Shown in pieces: positions 51,065-61,240 of a stretch of 64,000 bases of DNA. The notes under the pieces were generated by a model that worked only from the letters and a program-made list of their open reading frames with translations, ran no database searches and was not told where the DNA came from. Origin of the DNA: Pantoea vagans (GTDB taxonomy: Bacteria > Pseudomonadota > Gammaproteobacteria > Enterobacterales > Enterobacteriaceae); contig NZ_CP011427.1 in assembly GCF_001506165.1 (NCBI RefSeq), positions 3,534,001 through 3,598,000 on the forward strand. Direction: 5' to 3'. The position numbers were made by a program, and so were the translations under genes. Positions within the stretch are counted from its first letter, which is position 1; each line of letters begins with the position of its first letter.

Positions 51065-52819
51065 ATGAAGATTCCTTACATTCCTGAAGATGCGCCCTTT
51101 AACGGCGAACAGAAATATTGGCTGGCGGGTTTTCTCGCCGGCCTCCACTCGCGCCTGTTGGTATTAGAAGATAAGCAGACTGCCCCTGCGGCCGGTGGCG
51201 CCACCAATACGCAGTTGCACATTCTGTTCGGTTCGCAAACCGGCAACGCAGAAGCGCTGGCACAGACCGCTGCCAAAGCCGCGCGTGCCAAAGGTTTGGT
51301 TCCTGTGGTTCAGGCCTTGGGCGAAGTCGATTTGGATGTGTTTGCGACCATGCGCCATGTGCTGATCGTGACCTCAACCTACGGCGAAGGCGAAATGCCG
51401 GACAATGCACAGCTGTTCTGGCAGGCGCTTTCTGCCAGCACCGCGCCCCGTCTGGAGCAGATGCACTTTGCCATCCTGGCAATTGGCGATACCGGCTACG
51501 ACGGCTTCTGCCAGGCAGGTAAGTTCTTCGACATGCGTCTGGAACAGTTGGGCGCGAAACGCGTCTTTGACCGCATCGATTGCGATATCGACTACGAAGA
51601 GCCATCCAGTGCATGGATTGGCGATGCGATGCCACAGTTTGCGGCCAGTGCAGGCAGCAGCGGCACGGTGTTAGAAAGCGCGCCTGAAGCCCCTGTGATC
51701 CCAGGTAGCAACAAACAGAACCCTTATGCCGCCGCACTGGCGACCAATAAGCGTCTGTCTGGCGAGTCTTCAGCGAAAGATATTCGTCACTTCGAATTCG
51801 ACCTGACCGACAGTGGCCTGAAGTACGAAGCCGGTGATGCGCTGGGCGTGATCCCCGTCAACGACGCTGAGCTGGTGACTCTGCTGCTGAGTGAGCTGAA
51901 AGCCGATTACGAAACGCCGGTACCGGGCTTTGACCGCAACCTCGGCGATCTGCTGACTTATCAGTTCGAGATATCTGAGCCGTCACGCAAGCTGATCGAG
52001 TGGGTTGGACAGCACACCGCGAACCAGGAACTACTGCACGTGTTGCAGCACGATGATAAAGACACCCTGGCGAACTGGCTGTGGGGCAAAGACACCCTGG
52101 ACCTGCTGCAGCTGGAGCTGAAGCGTAATCTGTCCGTGCCGGAGTTGGTTGCGATGCTGCGTCCGCTGCAACACCGCGCGTACTCCATCTCTTCCAGCTC
52201 GAAGACTCATCCAAATCAGGTGCATCTGACCATTGCTTCTGTGCGCTATCACAGCGGCGGCCGTGAGCGTAAGGGTGTGTGCTCCACTTACCTGGCTGAG
52301 CGTGTGCGTCGTGGCGAGAAGCCAGCGATCTTCATTTCGCCGAACAAAGCGTTCCGCGTCCCAGCGAATGGCAATGCGCCACTGATCATGGTTGGCCCAG
52401 GTACCGGTATCGCTCCGTTCCGCGCCTTCCTGCAAGAGCGTCAGTCAACTGGTGCAGACGGTAAAAACTGGTTGTTCTTTGGCGACCAGCATCAGGAACA
52501 CGATTACATCTACGAAGATGAATTGAGTGGCTGGCAGCAGAGTGGCCTGTTGACGCACCTCGACCTGGCGTTCTCACGCGATCAGGAAGAGAAGATTTAC
52601 GTGCAGAACCGTATGTTGGAAAAAGGCGCCGAGCTGTATGCCTGGCTGCAAGAAGGGGCTTACTTCTATGTGTGTGGCGATGCCTCACGCATGGCGAAAG
52701 ATGTCGACGCTGCGCTGTATGAAGTGGTACGCCAGTTTGGTGGCCTCTCCAGTGAACGTGCTGCGGCTTACATCGACCAGTTGAAGAAAGATAAGCGTTA
52801 TCTGCGCGACGTCTACTAA
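51065..52819 (+). CDS. CysJ-like NADPH diflavin reductase, putative electron donor to the GltB-like protein
   Basis: A 584-residue protein with an N-terminal segment (IPEDAPFNGEQKYWLAGFLA), a flavodoxin-type FMN domain (LHILFGSQTGNAEALAQ, FMN loop residues 57-63; TSTYGEGEMPDNA), a connecting domain, an FAD domain (RAYS at 371-374, RKGVCSTYL) and an NADPH domain (GPGTGIAPFRAFLQER, FFGDQHQEHDYIYEDEL, YVCGDASRMAKDVD), ending RDVY as in CysJ. CysJ normally neighbours cysI and cysH; neither is present. Instead it lies 66 bp after the GltB-like gene, with no terminator between and a weak ribosome-binding site. I infer that it passes NADPH electrons to that enzyme. A misplaced genuine cysJ cannot be excluded. 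Confidence 0.82.
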   Translation: MKIPYIPEDAPFNGEQKYWLAGFLAGLHSRLLVLEDKQTAPAAGGATNTQLHILFGSQTGNAEALAQTAAKAARAKGLVPVVQALGEVDLDVFATMRHVLIVTSTYGEGEMPDNAQLFWQALSASTAPRLEQMHFAILAIGDTGYDGFCQAGKFFDMRLEQLGAKRVFDRIDCDIDYEEPSSAWIGDAMPQFAASAGSSGTVLESAPEAPVIPGSNKQNPYAAALATNKRLSGESSAKDIRHFEFDLTDSGLKYEAGDALGVIPVNDAELVTLLLSELKADYETPVPGFDRNLGDLLTYQFEISEPSRKLIEWVGQHTANQELLHVLQHDDKDTLANWLWGKDTLDLLQLELKRNLSVPELVAMLRPLQHRAYSISSSSKTHPNQVHLTIASVRYHSGGRERKGVCSTYLAERVRRGEKPAIFISPNKAFRVPANGNAPLIMVGPGTGIAPFRAFLQERQSTGADGKNWLFFGDQHQEHDYIYEDELSGWQQSGLLTHLDLAFSRDQEEKIYVQNRMLEKGAELYAWLQEGAYFYVCGDASRMAKDVDAALYEVVRQFGGLSSERAAAYIDQLKKDKRYLRDVY

Positions 52820-52837
52820 GACCCGCCGTAGCGATTT

Positions 52838-52864
52838 GTAGGGTGCGGCCTTCAGGCCGCCCGA
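52838..52864. repeat. Palindromic intergenic element sharing a decamer with the entF-fepC gap
   Basis: GTAGGGTGCG (52838-52847) followed by arms GCGGCC / GGCCGC over TTCA. The decamer is the exact reverse complement of CGCACCCTAC at 13463-13472. Both copies sit after stop codons, which suggests a dispersed REP-like family. Confidence 0.55.
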
Positions 52865-52912
52865 TGTGAGCAACGGTTGCGCCAGAACGCGCCCACACAA
52901 ATGTGCAGATAT

Positions 52913-52941
52913 AAAAAAACGGGCCAAACGGCCCGTTTTTT
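52913..52941. terminator. Bidirectional terminator between the diflavin reductase and sspB
   Basis: A seven-base A run, stem ACGGGCC, loop AAAC, GGCCCGT and a T run; symmetric enough to stop transcripts from both convergent genes. Confidence 0.9.
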
Positions 52942-52953
52942 AATGCATGCGAT

Positions 52954-53439
52954 TTACTTCACCACGCGTAATGAAGGACGTCCACCACGCGGTGGCGGCT
53001 CATCATCCGGCGAGTGATCATCATCAGCCGCATCGTCTGGACGATCGCCATCAATCACAGACATCATCGTCTCTTCCTGGCCGCCCTCTTGCTCGTCCGT
53101 TGCCAGCTCGTAAGCCGGTTCAGGTTCGAACATGGTACCTGCACCATTCTCTCGCGCATATATGGCGAGAACGGCTGCCATCGGGACAGAAACCTGGCGT
53201 GGAACGCCGCCGAAGCGCGCATTGAAACGCACTTCATCATTAGCGAGGTCCAGATTACCCACCGCGCGTGGCGCGATGTTCAGAACGATCTGACCATCCC
53301 GCGCATACTCCAGCGGCACCTGCACACCAGGCAGATTGATGTCGACCACCAGATGCGGCGTCAGCTGGTTGTCGAGCAACCAGTCATAAAACGCGCGCAG
53401 CAGATAGGGACGACGAGCCGTTAGTTGCGACATTTCCAT
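52954..53439 (-). CDS. sspB: SspB, ClpXP adaptor for SsrA-tagged proteins
   Basis: SspB tethers SsrA-tagged substrates to ClpXP. The 161 residues have the conserved substrate-binding domain (RPYLLRAFYDWLLDNQLTPH, DEVRFNARFGGVPRQVSVP) and a flexible acidic linker, ending in the ClpX-binding peptide GGRPSLRVVK. E. coli SspB has 165. It lies three bases after sspA in the same operon. Confidence 0.97.
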   Translation of the reverse strand: MEMSQLTARRPYLLRAFYDWLLDNQLTPHLVVDINLPGVQVPLEYARDGQIVLNIAPRAVGNLDLANDEVRFNARFGGVPRQVSVPMAAVLAIYARENGAGTMFEPEPAYELATDEQEGGQEETMMSVIDGDRPDDAADDDHSPDDEPPPRGGRPSLRVVK

Positions 53440-53442
53440 ACA

Positions 53443-54084
53443 TTAGCCCCGGGCTTGCAGGCGCATTTCACGTTCCGCTTCCGTTAATGAAGCGAGGAAT
53501 GAGTCACGTTCAAATACGCGCGTCATGTAGCCTTTCAGCTCCTTAGAACCCGCGCCAAGCAGATCTACGCCCATCTGCGGCAAACGCCACAGCAGCGGTG
53601 CCAGGTAGCAATCCACCAGGCTGAACTCTTCGCTCATGAAGAATGGCGTACGTGAGAACAGCGGTGCAATCGCCAGTAACTCTTCACGCAGTTGCTTACG
53701 TGCAGCGTCTGCTTCTGCATTGTTACCGGTTTCGATGGTACGCATCAGGGTATACCAGTCCTGCTCAATGCGATGCATCATCAGACGGCTTTCGCCACGT
53801 GCAACCGGATAGACCGGCATCAGCGGTGGATGCGGGAAACGCTCATCAAGGTATTCCATGATGATGCGTGATTCATACAGCGTCAGTTCACGGTCGACCA
53901 GCGTAGGTACGGTGCGATACGGGTTGAGGTCAATCAGATCCTGTGGCAGGTTATCCGTTTCAACCTGCTCGATCTCCACGCTGACGCCCTTTTCGGCCAG
54001 TACGATACGTACTTGATGGCTAAAAATGTCAGTCGGACCCGAAAACAGCGTCATTACCGAACGTTTGTTGGCAGCGACAGCCAT
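53443..54084 (-). CDS. sspA: SspA, stringent starvation protein A
   Basis: SspA is a glutathione-S-transferase-fold protein without GST activity that binds RNA polymerase and affects stationary-phase and virulence gene expression. The start at 54084 (MAVAANKRSVMTLFSGPTDI) has GGAGG five bases upstream and gives 213 residues. The conserved surface pocket region PHPPLMPVYPVARGESRLMM is intact. The E. coli protein has 212 residues. Confidence 0.96.
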   Translation of the reverse strand: MAVAANKRSVMTLFSGPTDIFSHQVRIVLAEKGVSVEIEQVETDNLPQDLIDLNPYRTVPTLVDRELTLYESRIIMEYLDERFPHPPLMPVYPVARGESRLMMHRIEQDWYTLMRTIETGNNAEADAARKQLREELLAIAPLFSRTPFFMSEEFSLVDCYLAPLLWRLPQMGVDLLGAGSKELKGYMTRVFERDSFLASLTEAEREMRLQARG

Positions 54085-54410
54085 GAAAACCTCCAAGTTT
54101 GTTCACAAAAAGTTACTGCGAATAGCCAACCACACGGCGACTCACCGATTCATCAGATCGCACACAGCCAGCGTGCATCACATTATTCTGCCATCCCGAC
54201 AGGAATAACGCGCACAACGCTCCAGCTTGCGGGCGCAAAGTGTCAGTGAGTTTACCAGATTTTAAGCAGCTTGTGGGGCAGGGATAATCATTTGCGGGCA
54301 AAATGCGGGTAAAGCTCGCGTTTTTAGCGTGAGAAAGCATAAATGAAGGCAATAAAAAACCCGCCGAAGCGGGTTTTTTGAGCAAATCGTGTCTGCCGAA
54401 GCAGCAACAA
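54085..54410 (-). promoter_or_regulatory. sspA promoter region and rpsI terminator
   Basis: The 326-base gap contains the GGAGG ribosome-binding site of sspA at its left end and, at 54354-54379, the rplM-rpsI terminator (AAAAAACCCGC, CGA, AGCGGGTTTTTT region), which on the minus strand runs into six T. Between them lies presumed sspA promoter DNA; no coding frame is convincing. Confidence 0.75.
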
Positions 54411-54806
<396 letters not shown>

Positions 54807-54818
54807 CTATAATCCCGA

Positions 54819-55271
<453 letters not shown>

Positions 55272-55484
55272 TTACACGTTGGTGAAATCCCAAACGCTAA
55301 GTAAACGAATGAGGCTCACACGACCATTTTGCCCAGCAAGCCACCCCTTCAAGTGAGTTACCGGATCACATCGGATTCTGGGAAAGAAAATCGATGCTGT
55401 AACGTGGGGTCGCAAGATTATAGAGAAGTCGAACTCAAAGATCGAACCTTTTTGCATCTAAATCCTGCGATTTCTGCCCCGCTA

Positions 55485-56612
55485 TCAAGGCAGATGCGGC
55501 AGACGCAAATACTCTTCGCTCTGCATCTCCTGCAAACGCGATAAGCAGCGTTGATACTCAAACTTTAAGCGTGTGCCCTGATAAATTTCGAACAGTGACG
55601 TTTCCGCTGCCACAACCAATTTGACGTGGCGTTCATAGAATTCATCGACCAGCGCCAGGAAGCGCCGAGCCTGATCTTCCGTCTTGTAAATCATCACCGG
55701 CACATCATACAGCAATACGCTGTGGAAGCGGCGCGATAGCTCAATATAGTCATGCTGACTGCGCCCTTCTCCGCATAATGCGAGGAAATCAATCGCCAGC
55801 ACGCCTTCATTGACGCCCAGCGTCGGCATCTGGCGGTGGTTAATCTCCAGAACGAGCGCATCCTCACGCGCTTTTCCTGACAGCGCGCGGAACATACGCT
55901 CCATTTCTGCGTGCGTGGCCTCGTTGAGTGGGAAATTCCACAGATGTGCCGAGGTCAGGGTGCGCAGGCGATAATCGATGCCAGCATCGACATTCATCAC
56001 GTCACAATGGCGCTTAATCTGCTCAATCGCGGGCAGGAAGCGAGGACGTTGCAAGCCATTGCGGTACAGGTCATCCGGTGGAATGTTTGAGGTAGCCACC
56101 AGCGAGATACCCCGTGCAAACAGCGCCTCCATCAGCGTTCCCAATAACATCGCATCGGTAATGTCGGACACAAAAAATTCGTCGAAACAGAGAATATCGG
56201 TTTCAGCTTTAAAACGGTCAGCCACAATCAACAGCGGATCGCTGTGCCCTTGCAGCTGCGTTAACTCTTCATGGACGCGCAGCATAAAACGGTGAAAATG
56301 CAGACGCATCTTGCGATCGCCAGGAATAGACTGAAAAAATAAATCCATCACCCAGGTTTTACCCCGCCCAACACCGCCCCACATGTAAAGACCACGCACC
56401 GGCGTTTCGTTACTGCTTTTCTCTTTGGTCATCAGCTTAGATAAACGGCCAAACAGCCCTTTCGCTGCCGGCTCTGGCGCGGGTTTGCGCGCTATCAATC
56501 CTTGCTGAATAGCATCTAAGCGGGTTATCGCTTCGCGTTGTACGTCGTCCGGGCGAAACTCGCCCTGTGACAGCGCCTGCTCATAACGGGCAAGCGGAGA
56601 TAAGGTTTGCAT
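55485..56612 (-). CDS. zapE: ZapE, AFG1-like ATPase of the divisome
   Basis: ZapE (YhcM) is an ATPase recruited late to the division ring and needed for growth without oxygen or at high temperature in E. coli. The start at 56612 (MQTLSPLARYEQALSQGEF) gives 375 residues, the E. coli length; 21 upstream codons are open. Walker A is WGGVGRGKTW and Walker B is ILCFDEFFVSD; the end is CLSRLQEMQSEEYLRLPH. It is divergent from zapG. Confidence 0.95.
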   Translation of the reverse strand: MQTLSPLARYEQALSQGEFRPDDVQREAITRLDAIQQGLIARKPAPEPAAKGLFGRLSKLMTKEKSSNETPVRGLYMWGGVGRGKTWVMDLFFQSIPGDRKMRLHFHRFMLRVHEELTQLQGHSDPLLIVADRFKAETDILCFDEFFVSDITDAMLLGTLMEALFARGISLVATSNIPPDDLYRNGLQRPRFLPAIEQIKRHCDVMNVDAGIDYRLRTLTSAHLWNFPLNEATHAEMERMFRALSGKAREDALVLEINHRQMPTLGVNEGVLAIDFLALCGEGRSQHDYIELSRRFHSVLLYDVPVMIYKTEDQARRFLALVDEFYERHVKLVVAAETSLFEIYQGTRLKFEYQRCLSRLQEMQSEEYLRLPHLP

Positions 56613-56796
56613 GGTTCTCTCAGAATCCCTGAAAAAGTCCGATTCACGGGTCGGTTGGCGAAAATTAGGCCGCACTACACTAAGCGATGCAGCCCGAGAG
56701 TTCCACTTCCAATAGATTATTGGGTATAGTGGCTGCTAATGAAGTTGAAACAGAAGCAATGCCCTACGAAGCAACGGAAATTACACGGGAGTCATT

Positions 56797-57201
56797 ATGA
56801 CCTGGGAATACGGGCTGATTGGTTTAGTGATTGGCATTATTGTCGGCGCGGTAGTGATGCGTTTTGGCAACAAAAAGCTGCGTGAGCAGCGTAGCATGCA
56901 GTATGAACTGGAAAAATCGAAGGCCGAGCTAGCAGATTATCGCGAAGAGCTCACCAACCACTTTGCTCGCAGCGCAGAGCTGCTGGACAACATGGCACAT
57001 GATTATCGCCAGCTGTACCAGCATATGGCAAAAGGCTCTAACGACCTGCTGCCAAATCTGCCGGGCGAAAAGAATCCGTTTGCTTACCAACTGACGGAAG
57101 CCGAAGCGGATAACGATCAGGCACCGGTGCAAATCCCGCGTGATTATTCAGACGGCGCATCCGGTCTGCTGCGCGGTAGCGATCGCACTCCACGCAAATA
57201 A
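56797..57201 (+). CDS. zapG: ZapG (YhcB), inner-membrane cell-envelope coordination protein
   Basis: This 134-residue DUF1043 protein has one N-terminal membrane helix (YGLIGLVIGIIVGAVVMRFG) and a cytoplasmic coiled coil (KLREQRSMQYELEKSKAELA, residues 29-75) followed by a disordered acidic tail. E. coli YhcB interacts with division and elongation proteins. It ends at a strong terminator and precedes degQ. Confidence 0.93.
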   Translation: MTWEYGLIGLVIGIIVGAVVMRFGNKKLREQRSMQYELEKSKAELADYREELTNHFARSAELLDNMAHDYRQLYQHMAKGSNDLLPNLPGEKNPFAYQLTEAEADNDQAPVQIPRDYSDGASGLLRGSDRTPRK

Positions 57202-57208
57202 TCCTTTT

Positions 57209-57238
57209 GGGGCACAGCTTAGCTGTGCCCTTTTTGTT
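57209..57238 (+). terminator. zapG terminator
   Basis: GGGCACAGCT and AGCTGTGCCC face each other around a single T, followed by TTTTTGTTT, eight bases after the zapG stop. Confidence 0.9.
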
Positions 57239-57303
57239 TCCGAACACTTGCCCCAAACTACGGTCACACTTTTTATCCTCTTTTCGCAGTGAGAGCGTTT
57301 GCA

Positions 57304-58674
57304 ATGAAAAAACAAGCACGACTGTTAAGCGCATTAGCCTTGAGCATTGGTATGAGTCTGGCCGCAACGCCCGGCGCAATGGCCACGCTGCCCGCACAGG
57401 TTCAGGGACAAGCACTGCCGAGTCTGGCTCCGATGCTGGAAAAAGTTCTGCCGGCGGTGGTCAGTGTGCATGTAGAAGGCACCGACAGCGGCCAGCAAGC
57501 ACAGGATATTCCTGAACCTCTGAAACGCTTCTTTGGTCAGGCGCCGGGACAATCCCAACCGCAGCCGTTTGAAGGATTAGGTTCAGGCGTGATCATTGAT
57601 GCCGCTAAAGGTTATGTCCTCACCAACAATCACGTGGTTAACGGTGCGGATAAAATCAGTGTGCAACTGAGCGATGGCAACGAGTATGACGCCAAACTGA
57701 TTGGTCACGATGAGCAGACCGATATCGCCCTGATCCAGATTGAAGGGGCTAAGAATCTGACACAGGTAAAAATCGCCGATTCCGATTCCCTGAAAGTCGG
57801 TGATTTTGCCGTGGCGATTGGTAACCCGTTTGGCCTGGGGCAGACAGCCACGTCCGGCATTATTTCCGCGCTGGGCCGCAGTGGTTTGAACCTCGAAGGG
57901 CTGGAAAACTTCATCCAGACCGATGCGGCGATCAACCGCGGTAACTCTGGTGGTGCGCTGGTGAACCTGAATGGTGAGCTGATTGGCATCAACACCGCCA
58001 TCCTGGCCTCCAGCGGCGGCAACATTGGTATCGGCTTCGCCATCCCGAGCAATATGGCAATGAATCTTGCACAGCAGTTGATTCAGTCAGGTGAAGTGAA
58101 ACGCGGGCAACTCGGTATCAAAGGCACGGAAATGACGGCGGATATCGCCAAAGCCTTTAATGTCGATGCACAGCGTGGTGCCTTTGTTTCCGAAGTGCTG
58201 CCAAACTCTGCCGCGCAAAAAGCCGGTATCAAGGCGGGTGATATCATCACCTCGATTAACGACAAAGCGATCACCAGCTTTGCCGAACTGCGTGTCAAAG
58301 TGGGCACCACACCGCCAGGCCAGCAGGTGAAGATTGGTCTGTTGCGCCAGGGCAAACCGGTTACAGTGACCGTGACGCTGGAGCAGAGCGCGCAAACCAC
58401 CGCCAGCGCCCAGCTCATGTCGCCAGCATTACAAGGTGCCACCTTGAGTGATGGAACGGCAAAAAGCGGCGATAAAGGCGTGAAAGTCGATGCCATCGAA
58501 AAAGGCACTCCGGCTGAGCAGGCTGGCCTGCAGAAAGACGATGTGATTGTCGGAGTGAACCGCGATCGCGTGACGTCGCTGGCTGAAATGCGCAAAGCGC
58601 TGGAAGGTAAACCGCCGGTGCTGGCACTGAATGTGGTGCGCGGTGACGAGAGCATTTACCTACTTATGCGTTAA
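57304..58674 (+). CDS. degQ: DegQ, periplasmic serine protease/chaperone
   Basis: DegQ is an HtrA-family quality-control protease with two PDZ domains. The start at 57304 gives 456 residues (E. coli 455) and a signal peptide MKKQARLLSALALSIGMSLA ending near GAMA. The catalytic triad is His110 (NNHVVNG), Asp140 (EQTDIALIQ) and Ser215 (RGNSGGALVN). PDZ1 follows at about 260-350 and PDZ2 at about 365-450. It precedes degS, as in E. coli. Confidence 0.96.
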   Translation: MKKQARLLSALALSIGMSLAATPGAMATLPAQVQGQALPSLAPMLEKVLPAVVSVHVEGTDSGQQAQDIPEPLKRFFGQAPGQSQPQPFEGLGSGVIIDAAKGYVLTNNHVVNGADKISVQLSDGNEYDAKLIGHDEQTDIALIQIEGAKNLTQVKIADSDSLKVGDFAVAIGNPFGLGQTATSGIISALGRSGLNLEGLENFIQTDAAINRGNSGGALVNLNGELIGINTAILASSGGNIGIGFAIPSNMAMNLAQQLIQSGEVKRGQLGIKGTEMTADIAKAFNVDAQRGAFVSEVLPNSAAQKAGIKAGDIITSINDKAITSFAELRVKVGTTPPGQQVKIGLLRQGKPVTVTVTLEQSAQTTASAQLMSPALQGATLSDGTAKSGDKGVKVDAIEKGTPAEQAGLQKDDVIVGVNRDRVTSLAEMRKALEGKPPVLALNVVRGDESIYLLMR

Positions 58675-58685
58675 ACCTCGCAAAC

Positions 58686-58716
58686 GGCGGACAAGCAGGT
58701 GTTTGTCCGCCTTTCT
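58686..58716 (+). terminator. degQ terminator
   Basis: GGCGGACAA and TTGTCCGCC arms around GCAGGTGT, then TTTCTC, between the degQ stop and the degS start. It suggests separate expression of degS. Confidence 0.8.
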
Positions 58717-58760
58717 CATGCTATTCTGCCCTGCGATCAAACCTTTCCTGAAATAACACC

Positions 58761-59840
58761 ATGATTCTTAAACTTTTGCGTTCTGTGGTGATGGGCCTGA
58801 TCGTAGCGGGCTTACTGCTTGTTGCGATTCCTGCGCTGCGTATGGGCAGCAACGTCACCTTTGATCATGATAACAGCGATGATGAATCCCCCGTGAGCTT
58901 CAATCAAGGGGTGCGTCGTGCTGTGCCTGCGGTGGTCAATGTGTATAACCGCAGTGCTCACGGCAACAACAATCGTGGCATTACCACGCTGGGTTCCGGC
59001 GTGATCATGAACGTGAAAGGCTACATCCTGACCAATAAGCATGTGATTAATAACGCCGATCAGATTATCGTCGCGCTGCAGGATGGCCGTTTCTTTGAAG
59101 CCACCTTAGTAGGCTCAGATGCCATGACCGATCTCGCCGTGCTGAAAATCAGCGCCACTAACCTGCCAACCATTCCCATCAATGCCAAGCGTATCGCTCA
59201 CATTGGTGATGTCGTGATGGCCATCGGTAACCCTTACAACCTCGGTCAGACGGTCACCCAAGGCATCATCAGCGCCACCGGGCGCGTAGGTTTGAGTTCT
59301 TCTGGCCGTCAAAACTTCCTGCAGACCGATGCGTCCATCAATCAGGGGAATTCCGGCGGTGCGCTGATCAACTCGTTGGGTGAGTTAATGGGCATCAACA
59401 CGCTCACCTTTGATAAAAGTAATGACGGTGAAACGCCGGAGGGCATTGGTTTTGCCATTCCTACCGCGTTGGCGACCAAAATTATGGACAAGCTGATTCG
59501 CGACGGTCGCGTGATTCGCGGCTATATCGGGATAACCGGACGTGAACTTCCCCCGCTGCACGGCCAGGGCAGCAGCCTCGATCGCGCGCAAGGCATTATC
59601 GTCAGTGAAGTGACACCGGGAGGGCCAGCCGATCGTGCGGGCATTCAGGCTAATGATGTGCTGTTGCAGGTAAACGGCAAACCGGCCTTGTCGGCGCAGG
59701 AAACCATGGACCAGGTGGCGGAGATTCGCCCCGGGTCGGTGATTCAGGTGCAGGTGTTACGTAACGAACAGAAGATGATGTTGCCCGTGACCATTCAGGA
59801 GTTCCCGGAAGCACCGGCAACCACCACGCCACAGCAATAA
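58761..59840 (+). CDS. degS: DegS, inner-membrane stress sensor protease
   Basis: DegS cleaves RseA when its PDZ domain binds misfolded porin C-termini, starting the sigma-E response. The 359 residues have one N-terminal membrane anchor (VVMGLIVAGLLLVAIPALRM), a protease domain with His94 (TNKHVIN), Asp124 (MTDLAVLK) and Ser198 (QGNSGGALIN), and a single PDZ domain. E. coli DegS has 355. In E. coli the convergent mdh follows; here epmA follows instead. Confidence 0.96.
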   Translation: MILKLLRSVVMGLIVAGLLLVAIPALRMGSNVTFDHDNSDDESPVSFNQGVRRAVPAVVNVYNRSAHGNNNRGITTLGSGVIMNVKGYILTNKHVINNADQIIVALQDGRFFEATLVGSDAMTDLAVLKISATNLPTIPINAKRIAHIGDVVMAIGNPYNLGQTVTQGIISATGRVGLSSSGRQNFLQTDASINQGNSGGALINSLGELMGINTLTFDKSNDGETPEGIGFAIPTALATKIMDKLIRDGRVIRGYIGITGRELPPLHGQGSSLDRAQGIIVSEVTPGGPADRAGIQANDVLLQVNGKPALSAQETMDQVAEIRPGSVIQVQVLRNEQKMMLPVTIQEFPEAPATTTPQQ

Positions 59841-59856
59841 GGGCGCTGATGCGCCC
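59841..59856. terminator. Short hairpin between degS and epmA
   Basis: GGGCGC, loop TGAT, GCGCCC, followed by TTCAGATTT on the plus strand and TTATTG on the minus strand; a modest bidirectional terminator for the convergent pair. Confidence 0.6.
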
Positions 59857-59863
59857 TTCAGAT

Positions 59864-60841
59864 TTAACTGCGATCGACCGGGAAGGCGATCACGTCGCTC
59901 AGCGCATCCGCTTTCAACGCCAGCATAATCAAACGATCAACACCCAGCGCCACGCCTGAACACGCGGGCATGCCGTGCGACAGCGCATCCAGTAGATTGG
60001 TATCAATCGGGTGTTGCGGCAAACCCCGTGCGGCACGGCGGCGGTTATCCTGCTCAAAACGCTGACGCTGTTCACGACTATCGGTTAACTCACGGAATCC
60101 GTTTGCCAACTCCACACCTTTGTAATAGACCTCGAAGCGCTCTGCGACACGATGATCTTCGGTGCTGATTTCAGCCAGCGCCGCCTGGCTTGCCGGGAAG
60201 TGATACACGAAGCATGGCTTGTCATTGCCAATCTTCGGTTCAACCCCCAGCATAAACAGCAGCTGCAGCAGCGTATCGCGGTCATCTTCGCGGTTAGCCA
60301 GTTCACCTTCGCCCAGTTTGGTTGCCGCTTCACGCAGTTGCGCTTTATCCGCCGATAGCGGGTCGAGCTCCAGGTGACGGATAAACGCTTGCTGGTATGA
60401 CAGTGACTCGGCGCTATCGCACTCCAGCACTTGCTGCATTAAATCGTCCACTTCATTCATCAGACGATACATGTCGTAGTGTGGGCGATACCACTCCAGC
60501 ATGGTGAATTCTGGATTGTGATGACGTCCTGCCTCCTCATTACGGAAGCAACGTCCCATCTGGTAGATCGGGCCACTGCCCGCCGCCAGCAGACGCTTCA
60601 TGTGATATTCCGGACTGGTCATCAGCCAGAGATCGCGCCCTTCTGCTGCGCCAGGCCCAACAAAACGCGTCTGGAAGGGTACCAGATGGATATCGGTAAT
60701 GGTCGCCTGGCTCATCGCCGGGGTATCAACCTCCAGCACGCCGCGATCGGCAAAGAAACGACGAATCTCCGCCAAAATGGCGGCACGTTTCAACAAATTG
60801 GCAATGGGTGCGCTCGGCTGCCAGCTTGCCGTTTCGCTCAT
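59864..60841 (-). CDS. epmA: EpmA, EF-P beta-lysylation ligase
   Basis: EpmA (PoxA/GenX/YjeA) resembles the catalytic core of lysyl-tRNA synthetase and attaches (R)-beta-lysine to EF-P Lys34. The 325 residues equal E. coli. Class II synthetase motifs are visible: motif 2 in [20 protein letters not shown] and motif 3 in [12 protein letters not shown]. In E. coli it is separated from efp by frd, ampC, blc and sugE; here only the entericidin pair intervenes. Confidence 0.96.
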   Translation of the reverse strand: MSETASWQPSAPIANLLKRAAILAEIRRFFADRGVLEVDTPAMSQATITDIHLVPFQTRFVGPGAAEGRDLWLMTSPEYHMKRLLAAGSGPIYQMGRCFRNEEAGRHHNPEFTMLEWYRPHYDMYRLMNEVDDLMQQVLECDSAESLSYQQAFIRHLELDPLSADKAQLREAATKLGEGELANREDDRDTLLQLLFMLGVEPKIGNDKPCFVYHFPASQAALAEISTEDHRVAERFEVYYKGVELANGFRELTDSREQRQRFEQDNRRRAARGLPQHPIDTNLLDALSHGMPACSGVALGVDRLIMLALKADALSDVIAFPVDRS

Positions 60842-61003
60842 GTTGGTGACTCCGTATACAGATAAGGGGGAGAAGTCTACCCGTATTGATTAAGGCAAAC
60901 AACGGCGTAACGGGGAGACAGGCGTTAACAGTGCTTTTTCAGATAAGGAGGTGAGATGACAGAGATAAATCCGGTACGAAACCAGGTTCCGCACCGGTTT
61001 TGA

Positions 61004-61138
61004 TTACTGTGCGCTGCGCTGAATCGCTTTGCCGCCCGCCTGAACATCCTCGCCAACACCACGGGTGGTGTTGCAGGCAGTCAAAACGGAGGAAAGAACC
61101 AGAACAGAAAGAATCGCGACAATACTTTTCTTTAACAT
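61004..61138 (-). CDS. ecnB: EcnB, entericidin B-like small lipoprotein
   Basis: A 44-residue lipoprotein found by translating the minus strand: [20 protein letters not shown] is the signal, the lipobox is LTAC (Cys22), and the mature part is [22 protein letters not shown]. It matches E. coli entericidin B, the lytic partner of a pair proposed to act as a programmed-death or envelope-stress module. The ATG at 61138 is seven bases from AAGGA; an ATG six bases earlier is too close. A hairpin (60971-60998) follows. Confidence 0.9.
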   Translation of the reverse strand: MLKKSIVAILSVLVLSSVLTACNTTRGVGEDVQAGGKAIQRSAQ

Positions 61139-61240
61139 AGCCATATCCTTGTTGGTTGCAGTAAAAGTACAGCTATTCAAGCATAGACCTTATACACAAC
61201 CTTGCAGGCTAAGCCGCTGAAAACGGGATGTCGTCGCAAT

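Noticed and set aside
51065..52819. Calling the diflavin reductase simply cysJ
   Set aside because: Domain order and the RDVY end fit CysJ, but cysI and cysH are absent and the gene is linked to the GltB-like gene. The name would assert a sulfite reductase role that the context does not support.
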